A stretch of DNA of 64,000 nucleotides from Pleurocapsa sp. PCC 7319 (GTDB lineage Bacteria; Cyanobacteriota; Cyanobacteriia; Cyanobacteriales; Xenococcaceae). Shown here piece by piece: positions 34,379 to 42,636 of the stretch. The notes under the pieces were generated by a model. The model had not been told where the DNA came from, made no database searches, and saw only the letters and a program-made list of their open reading frames with translations. The position numbers and the translations under genes were made by a program. Position 1 is the first letter of the stretch, and each line of letters opens with the position of its first letter. Location of the stretch: positions 2,132,211-2,196,210 of the forward strand of contig NZ_KB235922.1 in assembly GCF_000332195.1 (NCBI RefSeq). The letters run 5' to 3'.

Positions 34379-37078
34379 TTACACAAAGTCAAACGAAACA
34401 ATTACATCATCGAAATCGGCATCGCCAAGACCAACCTGGTCTTCAAAGCCGAAGGTGTTGTCACCCAAAAGCTTGGTATGGTCTAAACCATCGCTGTTGG
34501 CTCCAGCATTGGAGAAGAATACTTCGTTGGTATCGGGGTTAGTTCCATCTACGACTAAAAAGATACCAAGGTATTCACCACCTTCAATGGTGCCAGTGAA
34601 GTTTCTCTCTTGACCATTTTCACCCGATAAAGTGAGATCTAATTGTCTGGCTAGTGCTGCTTCTTTATATCCTGCATCTCCAGGGTTTAGAGTAGTACCA
34701 GAAATATCTGTAATGGCACCAGTAGCATCGTCAGTAGTATAAAAGCCCACTATATTGTTAAAATCTGCCTCACGGAACACGCTAAAAGTCATATCCCGTG
34801 GACCAAATTCCCCAGTCAGATCAATTGCTGCCGCATCATCTGCACCATCGGCTCTCATCACGTTAGTAGTTGGGGTAATATCAACCACTGAAGCTAATAA
34901 ATCGGTATCACCATCAAAATCGAACTCAATTTCTCCATTAGGACCACTGGAAATAGTGGCTACTCTAGTAACGCCGTTTTCTACGAGTTCGAGTTCGAGA
35001 GTAGAGTTGTCCGATAGTAAAGAATGATCAACAGTAAAAGATGGATTATAAGAAGAAGGCAAGTCTTCCCCTTGTAGCAGTGAGAAGCTACCAACTTGAG
35101 TACGGTTGCCGCTAGAGTCGATGCTAAAAATGTCAATTTCACCGAGGCTAGTCTCACTGTCTTGAGTGATTGAGAACCTGATAGAACTATCGGTACCCAG
35201 GTTGTTAACTTCAAATCTATTCGGATTGCTAGTAGAACCGCCACTAGAACCGCCACTAGAACCGCCACTAGAACCGCCACTAGAAACTGGCGCAAGACTG
35301 CCACCAGTAGTGGGAGTACCGCCAGAGCCACCGTCAGTAGTAGGAGTAGGAGTACCACCGCCAGAGCCACTGCCAGAGCCACCGCCAGAGCCACCGTCAG
35401 TAGTAGGAGTAGGAGTACCACCGCCAGAGCCACTGCCAGAGCCACCGTCAGTAGTAGGAGTAGGAGTACCACCGCCAGAGCCACTGCCAGAGCCACCGCC
35501 AGAGCCACCGTCAGTAGTAGGAGTAGGAGTACCACCGCCAGAGCCACTGCCAGAGCCACCGCCAGAGCCACTGCCAGAGCCACCGCCAGTGCCGCCACCA
35601 GTAGTAGGAGCAGTATCGTTGTCGGTGATAGTCAGGATTGTGGTGGCATTTATACCGATGATGTTCCCATTTACGTCTACGTCGGACACATCAAAAATAA
35701 TGGTTTCGTCACCCTCAACTTCTGTGTCATCGATAATGGGAATTTCAACTATTTTAGAGGTTTCATTGGCAGCAAAGGTTATAACAGAGGGAAAATTAAC
35801 ACCATCAAAATCAACGATGTCAGTAGCTGTGGTATTAGGATTAATCTCGACACGCACATCTGTGGCAACGGTACTTGCTGCACGGGTTAGGGTCACAACT
35901 TGGCTGATACCAACCCCTTCATCTACTGTATATGTAGGAGCAGAGAATTCAACGGTTGGGTTTGGAGTCGTGGTGCGGGTGATAGTATTCCCGAAGAGAT
36001 CTTCGGTGTCGAGATCTTCTCCAGAACTAATGTCGTCGGGTGATGGGTTAGTATCTGCATTATCTTCGGCAGAATTACTTGTAAATGTGACCGTATCAAG
36101 AGTTACCTCAGGAAGAGCAAAGCTTTGTCCATCAATATCATTAGCAGCATCATCCTTGAGTGAGAAAATCGCACCACCAAGACCATTAGATGTATCATCA
36201 TTCGTGGCATCATCTGCCACATTACTACTAAATGTACTATTTTGAACTGTTAACTTACCACTAAAAGCAAAGATAGCCCCCCCCATACCAGCGCCGCCGT
36301 TGCCGAAGCCGTCGGCGGTGCCGCCGCCGTAGCCGCTGTCGCCGTCGCCGCCGCCGCCGCCGTTGCCGCCGCCGCCGCCGAAGCCGCCGTCGCCGCCGTC
36401 GCCGCCGTTGCCGTAGCCGCCGCCGCCGCCGCCGCCGCCGCCGAAGCCGCCGTTGCCGCCGTTGCCGCCGTTGCCGTAGTTGCCGTTGTTGTAGCCGGCG
36501 TTGCCGCCGTTGCCGCCGTTGCCGCCGAAGCCGCCGTTGCCGCCGTTGCCGCCGTTGCCGCCGTTGCCGCCGCCGCCGCCGTTGCCGCCGTTGCCGCCGT
36601 AGCCGCCGTCGCCGCCGTCGACGCCGTCGCCGCCGTCGACGCCGTTATTACTTGGATCGGGAGTAACAAAGCCAGCATTCCCACCGACAGAGCCATTCGT
36701 GGGATTGCCACCTTGTGCAGTATTGCCTGAAAAAGTACTGTCGCTAACAGTTACATCCCCTCCATAAATAAATAGCGAGCCGCCCATACCCGCACCACCA
36801 CCTGCTCCATCTCCCCCTTTAGCTAAACCATTAGCAAAAGTTAGGTTGTCGAAGACTACAGTACCGCTTTTAACAAAGAAGTGCCGAAAATTCCCTCCAC
36901 CATCGATGGTATTATCGTTACCATTGATGGTTAGACCTGTATCTTCCTCAATTAAGGGCAATAGCTCAGTGATAGTAATATCACTGTTTATATTAATGGT
37001 ATCGGCTGCATTATTACCTTTAGAATCGGTAATCGCCTGCTTTAATTCGTCAAAACTATTTACATTAAAATCAGCCAT
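34379..37078 (-). CDS. Large Gly-rich surface protein with Calx-beta and DUF4114 domains
   Basis: 899 residues, no Sec signal. The N-terminus (about 1-140) resembles a parallel beta-helix adhesin start (INGNDNTIDGGG, GGSLFIYGGDVTVSDSTFSGN). Residues about 143-262 are almost pure Gly/Asn/Asp repeats (GGNGGNGG) encoded by near-uniform GGC codons. More beta-helix follows (GGAIFAFSGKLTVQNSTFSSN), then a Calx-beta domain (about 375-485; VEFSAPTYTVDEG...EGDETIIFDVSD), a GSGSGGGTPTPTTDGG repeat tract (about 490-620), and a C-terminal DUF4114 domain (about 755-899, ending DADFDDVIVSFDF). Likely exported by type I secretion, calcium-binding, adhesive. Repeat length is probably variable between strains. 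Confidence 0.85.
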   Translation of the reverse strand: MADFNVNSFDELKQAITDSKGNNAADTININSDITITELLPLIEEDTGLTINGNDNTIDGGGNFRHFFVKSGTVVFDNLTFANGLAKGGDGAGGGAGMGGSLFIYGGDVTVSDSTFSGNTAQGGNPTNGSVGGNAGFVTPDPSNNGVDGGDGVDGGDGGYGGNGGNGGGGGNGGNGGNGGNGGFGGNGGNGGNAGYNNGNYGNGGNGGNGGFGGGGGGGGGYGNGGDGGDGGFGGGGGNGGGGGDGDSGYGGGTADGFGNGGAGMGGAIFAFSGKLTVQNSTFSSNVADDATNDDTSNGLGGAIFSLKDDAANDIDGQSFALPEVTLDTVTFTSNSAEDNADTNPSPDDISSGEDLDTEDLFGNTITRTTTPNPTVEFSAPTYTVDEGVGISQVVTLTRAASTVATDVRVEINPNTTATDIVDFDGVNFPSVITFAANETSKIVEIPIIDDTEVEGDETIIFDVSDVDVNGNIIGINATTILTITDNDTAPTTGGGTGGGSGSGSGGGSGSGSGGGTPTPTTDGGSGGGSGSGSGGGTPTPTTDGGSGSGSGGGTPTPTTDGGSGGGSGSGSGGGTPTPTTDGGSGGTPTTGGSLAPVSSGGSSGGSSGGSSGGSTSNPNRFEVNNLGTDSSIRFSITQDSETSLGEIDIFSIDSSGNRTQVGSFSLLQGEDLPSSYNPSFTVDHSLLSDNSTLELELVENGVTRVATISSGPNGEIEFDFDGDTDLLASVVDITPTTNVMRADGADDAAAIDLTGEFGPRDMTFSVFREADFNNIVGFYTTDDATGAITDISGTTLNPGDAGYKEAALARQLDLTLSGENGQERNFTGTIEGGEYLGIFLVVDGTNPDTNEVFFSNAGANSDGLDHTKLLGDNTFGFEDQVGLGDADFDDVIVSFDFV
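35220..35600. repeat. Minisatellite encoding Gly-Ser/Thr-Pro linker
   Basis: Tandem units of about 60-75 bp, each containing GTAGTAGGAGTAGGAGTACC followed by CCAGAGCCACTG/CCACCG motifs, encode repeated GGGTPTPTTDGGSG linkers. At 35235-35285 a shorter 12-bp unit (GAACCGCCACTA) repeats about four times. Near-identity of units indicates recent expansion by slippage or unequal exchange. Confidence 0.9.
36290..36650. repeat. GCC-rich trinucleotide/12-mer microsatellite encoding Gly-Asn tract
   Basis: About 360 bp dominated by GCC and GCCGTT units (minus strand GGC and AACGGC), encoding (GGNGG)n. GC content is far above the AT-rich surroundings. All glycines use GGC, unlike the mixed glycine codons elsewhere in the same gene. 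Confidence 0.9.
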
Positions 37079-37780
37079 ATTCTTTTCACTCCTAAGTACT
37101 TTAAAATTAAATGTTTGGGAATTTTTAGTTATTAGTTACGTATCTCAAAGACTTATGCCAGAGAGGACGTAAAAACATAACATTTCAAATAAGATAAAAT
37201 CTGCTTTTGCATATTTGTTACATCTCATGGTTTTACCTTGAAAAGCTCTCAGCTTTCAGCTATTAGCTCTCAGCTCTAAAGTTTACTTAAGTAATTATTA
37301 ATAATTAGCCATAGCAAAAAACCCTAGGAATAAACTTTTCTGTAGAGTAATAAGCGAAAACAAATAGTTTAGTTGTCGATCTGATTGATCTTAGAGATTT
37401 TTTGCAGTTGAGCAAACTCATATAAGTTTTGATTTTCCGAGCAAAGATAGATGATTTTTCTCTTCGAGATAAACCAGAAACAAAGATTAGGTTTGCATGA
37501 TAGCCGTCAAAAAAATCTATGCTTTGTTTAAAAATAAAGCCTATAAAATAGAGACAAGTATTAACTTCAAACAAAGATATAACAAGAAAATTCAAGTCAG
37601 AAATAATCTGATTAGAAGCAACCATAAATATACTAACTGGGAGATAAACATGACATAATCTGTTACATTTATCTGATGAATTAAGAAAAATACTTAAGTT
37701 AACAGAATAATCATATTTTTCTTACAAAATACCCAATTATAATCACAACTTTATTAGTAAATCCAACCGTATATATAACT
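37079..37780. other. Intergenic region without supported gene
   Basis: Upstream region of the Gly-rich gene. It contains AGCTNTC-type short repeats at 37240-37275. A 106-codon minus-strand frame at 37305-37625 has no recognisable domain and irregular composition and is not called. The promoter of the surface-protein gene should lie in the first 200 bp. Confidence 0.45.
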
Positions 37781-37897
37781 ATCTTTTATCTTGAAGGTGG
37801 CAAAATTATAGAACGAGGCACTCATCAGCAATTAATAAGCCGAGGTAAAAATTACGCTACTCTCTACCGATTACAACAAACCGTTCAATATCGTTAG
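37781..37897 (+). pseudogene. C-terminal remnant of an ABC exporter ATPase
   Basis: The frame reads YLEGGKIIERGTHQQLISRG then KNYATLYRLQQ and a stop: the D-loop-distal end of ABC exporter nucleotide-binding domains (usually V-LEGGKIIExGTHxeLL). Nothing of the preceding Walker or signature motifs is present upstream in any frame, so this is the last 38 codons of a deleted gene. It indicates that an exporter gene once stood next to the surface-protein locus. Confidence 0.75.
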
Positions 37898-38002
37898 TAC
37901 GCTTTATGCTAATTAGCTTTGTTCACATGTTTTTGTTTTAAGCTCTAAGCTTATAGCTTAGAGCTAACCTCGCTCCTAAATTGCCTTGATCCAAACTGAG
38001 GT

Positions 38003-38118
38003 TAATTACCGTGAGTGGGTACATCGCAGCAATTCTAACAGCCGTTCTCATGAACCAGTTAGGTTCTAATCTCTGCCCATAAGCCATCAATAAAGAAATT
38101 ATCATGGCAGCGATCGCC
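38003..38118 (-). pseudogene. futB: Third, deleted copy of futB
   Basis: 38003-38020 matches the 3' end of futB (as at 39105 onward, AATTACCGTGAGTGGGTA), then jumps directly to a segment equivalent to futB positions near 30421-30516, running to the HIP1 octamer at 38109-38118. The internal segment is more diverged from copies A and B than they are from each other. This is a decayed remnant of a third futB. Confidence 0.8.
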
Positions 38119-38147
38119 TAAATGAAAGAATTAACTCTATTGTCAAG

Positions 38148-38443
38148 TTAGATTTTTTTTGTTTCACCATCCTCAAACCTTTCCCTCACTTTCTTCACAG
38201 TTGTACCCAAAATAAATGCTACTTCTGTCAAAATACTCTCATCTTGGCTAGCTTTATAGATGCGAGCAAGATTGCCCAAGATAACACCTAAATAATGCTG
38301 ATCATTAAACTTTAAAAAAATCCCTAAAGCTTGCATCAACTGAGTTTTTGCTTTTGCTAATTCTCCTGATTTTTCGGCAACTATTCCCAAATTGTGATAA
38401 GTTTTAGCTTGATTGTAGCGATCGCCGAATTCGATACAGTTAA
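38148..38443 (-). pseudogene. C-terminal fragment of a TPR-repeat protein
   Basis: An open frame on the minus strand encodes FGDRYNQAKTYHNLGIVAE then SGELAKAKTQLMQALGIF and LGVILGNLARIYKAS, i.e. one to two tetratricopeptide repeats plus the tail found in cyanobacterial NB-ARC/TPR-type proteins. The upstream part of the parent gene is missing: the frame continues into non-homologous sequence overlapping the start of the MNT gene on the other strand. Probably a remnant, possibly still translated. Confidence 0.6.
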
Positions 38444-38454
38444 CAAAGAATACG

Positions 38455-38787
38455 ATGAAAGTTAAAAATATAGAAATTTCTATAGAGAAGATCAAAAAAT
38501 TTTGCAAAGATTGGCAAGTTACTGAATTTGCTTTGTTTGGCTCTGTGTTGCGAGATGATTTCCGTCCTGATAGCGACATTGATGTAATGGTTCAATTTGA
38601 TGCTAACGCTCATCCTACCTTCTGGAATCTAGAGCAAATGGAAGAAGAGTTAAAGACTATTTTTAAAAGAGAAGTCGATCTAATTACTCGCCAAGGCATC
38701 GAAACCAGTCGTAACTATTTGCGTCGTCAAGCAATCTTATCTTCTATTCAGGTAATTTATGCAACGGGATCTTCAATTTCTGCTTGA
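38455..38787 (+). CDS. MNT-type nucleotidyltransferase antitoxin (MntA-like)
   Basis: A 110-residue minimal nucleotidyltransferase. The catalytic motif is FALFGSVLRDDFRPDSDIDVMVQF (G-S ... D-x-D) and a third acid lies in REVDLIT. In characterised HepT/MntA modules this enzyme AMPylates the HEPN toxin and neutralises it. Its 3' end overlaps the HepT gene by 29 bp, so the two are translated together. The pair lies directly before the 3' edge of futB copy B. Confidence 0.9.
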   Translation: MKVKNIEISIEKIKKFCKDWQVTEFALFGSVLRDDFRPDSDIDVMVQFDANAHPTFWNLEQMEEELKTIFKREVDLITRQGIETSRNYLRRQAILSSIQVIYATGSSISA

Positions 38788-39097
38788 TATGTTGCAATCC
38801 GCAGAACTTGTAATACAGTACACTGCTCAATGCTCAAAAGAGGAGTTGATTGATAATATTCAACTTCAAGATTCAGTGATTAGACGATTATTAGTGATTG
38901 CTGAAGCAGCAAGAAGAGTTTCCGAAATGACTCAAAGATCTTTATCCTATATTTCATGGCAAGAGATTAACGGAATGAGAAATCGATTAGTTCATGAATA
39001 CGATGATATTAATCTCAATATTGTTTGGGATGTCATTCAAAATGATATACCGATTTTAATACAGCAGCTAAAATTGATAGTTCCTCCTGAAAAGTAA
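38759..39097 (+). CDS. HEPN-domain toxin (HepT-like RNase)
   Basis: A 112-residue all-helical HEPN protein. The catalytic R-x4-H-x-Y motif is RNRLVHEY near residue 78, matching HepT RNases; the tyrosine is the residue modified by MntA in characterised systems. IRRLLVIAEAARRVSE is the usual preceding helix. It is expected to cleave RNA when free of the antitoxin. The MNT/HepT order and overlap are canonical. It converges on futB copy B (7 bp gap). Confidence 0.9.
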   Translation: MQRDLQFLLDMLQSAELVIQYTAQCSKEELIDNIQLQDSVIRRLLVIAEAARRVSEMTQRSLSYISWQEINGMRNRLVHEYDDINLNIVWDVIQNDIPILIQQLKLIVPPEK

Positions 39098-39104
39098 AAA
39101 CTAA

Positions 39105-40781
39105 TTACCGTGAGTGGGTAATACGCCAACTCAAGAGAATTACGGGGATTATTCCCACTAAGACAATTGCTAAAGCAGGTAAAGCAGCCTCTGCCAGTCT
39201 TTCATCAGAAGCATATTGATAAACCCTAATTCCCAAGGTGTCAAAATTAAAGGGACGAATTACTAGAGTAGCAGGTAATTCTTTCATCACATCGACAAAA
39301 ACTAGCATTGCCGAGGTCAATAGTCCACCAGATAATAAAGGGGTATGGATTTTCCAGAGGGTACTAGTAGAACCGTATCCTAAACTGCGGGAAGCATCAT
39401 CTAAACTAGGAGAAATTTTGTTTAAGCTTGATTCTACCGAGCCAAAGGCAACCGCCAGAAAACGTACTAAATAGGCAAAAATTAATGAGGCGATTGTTCC
39501 TGACAGCAATAAACCAGTGGATATATTAAATGTAGAACGCATCCAACCGTCAATTATATTATCTAATCCGGCTACAGGAATTAGTACTCCTACAGCGATT
39601 ACTGAACCAGGAATGGCATAACCCATCGCGGCAATCCTAACTGCCGTTTTCATAAACCAGTTTGGTTCCAGTCTTTGACCATAAGCCATCAATAAAGAAA
39701 TGAGCATAGCGGCGATCGCTGTCATGATAGCGAGAATAAAACTATGTTGAGCTAAATCCCAGAATTTGTCATTGAAAGCCGAGTCGATATTTTTTAACGT
39801 TAAATGTACTAGATAAATAGCAGGAATGATAAATCCAAAGATGACAGGCAGTAAACAGCAAAACCCAGCTAATGCACCGCGCCAAAAGTTTAGTTGATAT
39901 GGGGTTAATCTTCTGAGGGAGTTAGAACTTTCATAGTACTGGGCGGCACTTCGAGATCGCCTTTCTAAGACAATTAACAGTAAAATAAAAATCATCAGAA
40001 AAGCGGCTAATTGAGCTGCGGCGGCTCTCTCTCCCATTCCCAACCAGGTACGATAGATTCCAGTGGTAAAGGTATTAACTCCAAAGTATTCTACAGTACC
40101 TAAGTCATTGAGAGTTTCCATTAATGCTAGAGCTAAGCCCGCTGCAATCGAAGGTCTAGCTAAGGGAATAGCAATCGTAAAAAAACTACGCCAAGGATTA
40201 CATCCTAAAGAGCGACTAGCTTCTAGGGTACATACTGACTGTTCTAGAAATGCTACCCGCGCTAATAAATATACATAGGGATATAAAACTAAGAGCAACA
40301 TGACCGCTGCTCCCCACAGTGAGCGAATTTCAGGAAACCAATAGTCATTAACACTAGTCCAGCCAAACAGACCACGTAACCAAGTCTGAACTGGTCCAAA
40401 GTAATCTAGCATTTTGGTATAGTCATAAGCTAATAGATATGCAGGAGCTGCTAATGGCAGTAATAGCAACCACTCCAGCCATCTGCTGCCCCAAAAACGA
40501 CACATCGTTACCAACCAGGCTGTTCCTACTCCAATGAGACATACTCCTATACCTACCAAGAGCATCAACATTAGGGAGTTAAGGATGTAATCTTGTAAAA
40601 CTGTTGCCGCTAAATGTTTCCAGATAGCAGTAGATTTAGTAAAAATACTACTAAAAACAAAAAATATAGGCATGGCAATCACTAAGGCGATCGCCATAAC
40701 TAGAATAGTCCAACCATTAAAAGCCAAGCGTTTGAACATTCGGCTTGCAGGGGACGAAATCAAATTAGAGTTACCGTTCAC
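39105..40781 (-). CDS. futB: Iron(III) ABC transporter permease, copy B
   Basis: 558 residues with the same start and length as copy A. Differences by my count are about 14, for instance VNDYWFPEIRSLW against FNDYWFPNIRSVW and NDKFWDLAQHSFILAIMTAI against NDEFWSLAQHSFTLAIVTAI; the N-terminal 105 residues or so (coded within the identical tract) are the same. Both EAA loops are intact. Both copies therefore look functional. As with copy A, no binding protein or ATPase gene is adjacent. Confidence 0.9.
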   Translation of the reverse strand: MNGNSNLISSPASRMFKRLAFNGWTILVMAIALVIAMPIFFVFSSIFTKSTAIWKHLAATVLQDYILNSLMLMLLVGIGVCLIGVGTAWLVTMCRFWGSRWLEWLLLLPLAAPAYLLAYDYTKMLDYFGPVQTWLRGLFGWTSVNDYWFPEIRSLWGAAVMLLLVLYPYVYLLARVAFLEQSVCTLEASRSLGCNPWRSFFTIAIPLARPSIAAGLALALMETLNDLGTVEYFGVNTFTTGIYRTWLGMGERAAAAQLAAFLMIFILLLIVLERRSRSAAQYYESSNSLRRLTPYQLNFWRGALAGFCCLLPVIFGFIIPAIYLVHLTLKNIDSAFNDKFWDLAQHSFILAIMTAIAAMLISLLMAYGQRLEPNWFMKTAVRIAAMGYAIPGSVIAVGVLIPVAGLDNIIDGWMRSTFNISTGLLLSGTIASLIFAYLVRFLAVAFGSVESSLNKISPSLDDASRSLGYGSTSTLWKIHTPLLSGGLLTSAMLVFVDVMKELPATLVIRPFNFDTLGIRVYQYASDERLAEAALPALAIVLVGIIPVILLSWRITHSR

Positions 40782-40975
40782 AGATAAATAATAAATTTTG
40801 CCAAGTTTACTATGTAATTAAGCTTAAGCTAATTTAGTTCCTAGTTCTTAGTTTTTAGTTCTTAGTTTTTAACTTTGGGTTGTGATAGTAAATAGTAGCC
40901 AAACAGTTAAATCTTTAAGTAACTTAAGCCGAAAAAAATTTACAATAAAATCTCTAAAAAATAGCTTTAGCCGAT
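40782..40975. promoter_or_regulatory. Shared divergent promoter region of futB and aroB (copy B)
   Basis: 194 bp, identical to 31579-31772. Both copies should therefore be expressed in the same way, unless the flanking sequence matters. Confidence 0.5.
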
Positions 40976-42064
40976 ATGCCTAAGATCACTGTAAATCTTC
41001 CTCAAGACTCTTACGAAATTGCGATCGCTCCTAGCAGCCTAGCTCAGTTAGGCAACAAAATGCAAAAGTTAGCTATCGGTAACAAAGTACTGGTCATTTC
41101 GAACCCAGAGATATTTGAACACTATGGCGAGACCTGCGTTAAATCATTAGAATCTTCGGGATTTGAAACATCTACTCATTTAATACCAGCAGGGGAAGAA
41201 TTCAAAAATCTCCAGTCTATTCAGCAAGTATACGATACAGCTTTAGCCAATCATTTAGAGCGTTCTTCCACCTTAGTCGCTTTAGGGGGTGGGGTAATCG
41301 GCGATATGACAGGATTTGCTGCTGCTACTTGGTTACGGGGAGTGAATTTTGTGCAGGTGCCCACTTCTCTACTCGCCATCGTCGATGCTTCGGTAGGCGG
41401 CAAAACCGGAGTTAACCATCCCCAAGGTAAAAACTTGATTGGAGCATTTTATCAGCCTAAATTAGTGGCGATCGATCCGACCCTGTTAAAAACCTTGCCT
41501 TCCAGAGAATTTAGGGCAGGTATGGCAGAAGTGATTAAGTATGGTGTTATTTGGGATCAAGATTTATTTACTAAATTAGAAGCTAGCGATCGCCTGGATA
41601 GTTTAGATTATGTCAGCGAGGAGTTGCTAGAAACTATTATTACTCGTTCCTGTCAGGCAAAAGCTGATGTCGTTAGCCAAGATGAAAAAGAAGCAGGATT
41701 ACGAGCAATTCTTAATTACGGACATACTATTGGTCATGCCGTTGAGAGTTTAACTCACTATAAACAGTTTGTTCACGGTGAGGCTGTGGCGATCGGTATG
41801 GTGGCAGCAGGAAAAATTGCGGTGGAGATGGGTTTATGGACCAAAGAACAGACTCAACGGCAAGATAACTTAATTGTTAAAACGGGTTTGCCAACCGAAA
41901 TTCCTTCTGAGTTGACAGTAGAGGATATTTTAGAAACTATTAAAAGTGATAAGAAGGTTAAAGCAGGGAAAGTACGTTTTATTCTTCCTACTAGTATTGG
42001 CGAAGTAATAATTACCGATCGGGTTACGCCGGAAATTATCACCTCGGCTTTGAAAATTAATTAG
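40976..42064 (+). CDS. aroB: 3-dehydroquinate synthase, copy B
   Basis: 362 residues with all catalytic motifs of copy [45 protein letters not shown]. It differs mainly between residues 46 and 92 ([20 protein letters not shown] against [20 protein letters not shown]) and after residue 295. No frameshift or lost ligand, so both aroB genes should encode active enzymes. Which copy is ancestral at its place cannot be told from this window. Confidence 0.95.
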   Translation: MPKITVNLPQDSYEIAIAPSSLAQLGNKMQKLAIGNKVLVISNPEIFEHYGETCVKSLESSGFETSTHLIPAGEEFKNLQSIQQVYDTALANHLERSSTLVALGGGVIGDMTGFAAATWLRGVNFVQVPTSLLAIVDASVGGKTGVNHPQGKNLIGAFYQPKLVAIDPTLLKTLPSREFRAGMAEVIKYGVIWDQDLFTKLEASDRLDSLDYVSEELLETIITRSCQAKADVVSQDEKEAGLRAILNYGHTIGHAVESLTHYKQFVHGEAVAIGMVAAGKIAVEMGLWTKEQTQRQDNLIVKTGLPTEIPSELTVEDILETIKSDKKVKAGKVRFILPTSIGEVIITDRVTPEIITSALKIN

Positions 42065-42102
42065 TTTGCTGGAATTACCTCCCTTTTTGCTGAGTTCTTT
42101 TA

Positions 42103-42636
42103 TCATTTGGCAGTAAGAACTCTAGTATCATTCCATCCATATGCTACTTCTTCTAGCTCGATACCTTCAATTTTAATCAGCTTTTGATAAATTTTTTGGC
42201 CGCCAAGAGCTTGATAAAATTGGCTTGCAGGATTATCAGCTAAAACCCAGACCAACATTGAAGTTAAACCTAATTGAGATAATCTAGATGCAATTAGTTG
42301 AACAAGACTACGTCCGATACCTTTTCTTTGATAAGCTTCCAAAATATAGATGGCGTATATTTCGCATTTATATCTAGAGTCGCTGCTTCTCTCCAAACCC
42401 CCATCAACAAAACCAACAATCTCTCCAATAAAATTTTCAGCCACATAAATAAAATAGTCTGACTCGGCTTCAGTACCGATACTAAGTTGATTATCCCAGT
42501 TACTCTTTCGCCTTTTGTATGATAATTTCGCAATATAGTCTTCTGGTACTATGCCACGATATGTTGTTTTCCAAGTATCGACATGAACTTTAGCGATCGC
42601 GGCTGAATCATTTAATCTGGCTTCACGAATAATCAT
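42103..42636 (-). CDS. GNAT-family N-acetyltransferase
   Basis: A 177-residue acetyltransferase. IIREARLNDSAAIAKVHVDTWKTTYRGI is the usual start of the RimI/YjbC-like group, and motif A for acetyl-CoA is AYQRKGIGRSLVQLI (Q-x2-G-x-G/A), followed by MLVWVLADNPASQFYQALGG. Substrate unknown. The stop of the upstream methyltransferase abuts its ATG, so the two genes are probably one transcript. Confidence 0.9.
   Translation of the reverse strand: MIIREARLNDSAAIAKVHVDTWKTTYRGIVPEDYIAKLSYKRRKSNWDNQLSIGTEAESDYFIYVAENFIGEIVGFVDGGLERSSDSRYKCEIYAIYILEAYQRKGIGRSLVQLIASRLSQLGLTSMLVWVLADNPASQFYQALGGQKIYQKLIKIEGIELEEVAYGWNDTRVLTAK

Larger units (their letters stand above)
39105..42064. repeat. Duplicated futB-aroB unit, copy B
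   Basis: Direct repeat of 29902-32861; see that entry for identical tracts. Homology begins at the futB stop codon and ends at the aroB stop codon. Flanks are unrelated: MNT/HepT here against DUF29 at copy A, GNAT gene here against a MITE and a sulfotransferase gene at copy A. Confidence 0.95.

Noticed and set aside
35166-36245. Long plus-strand frame (359 codons, Pro/Val-rich) opposite the Gly-rich surface protein gene
   Set aside because: Its composition is the mirror of the GGC/AGT repeat array on the minus strand; the minus-strand protein has recognisable Calx-beta, DUF4114 and adhesin domains and a terminator.
36250-36711. Ala/Thr-rich 153-codon minus-strand frame
   Set aside because: A frame-shifted reading of the same GCC microsatellite; no domain and no independent start context.
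37305-37625. 106-codon minus-strand frame upstream of the surface-protein gene
   Set aside because: No recognisable motif, irregular composition and no neighbour support; probably a chance frame in AT-rich DNA.
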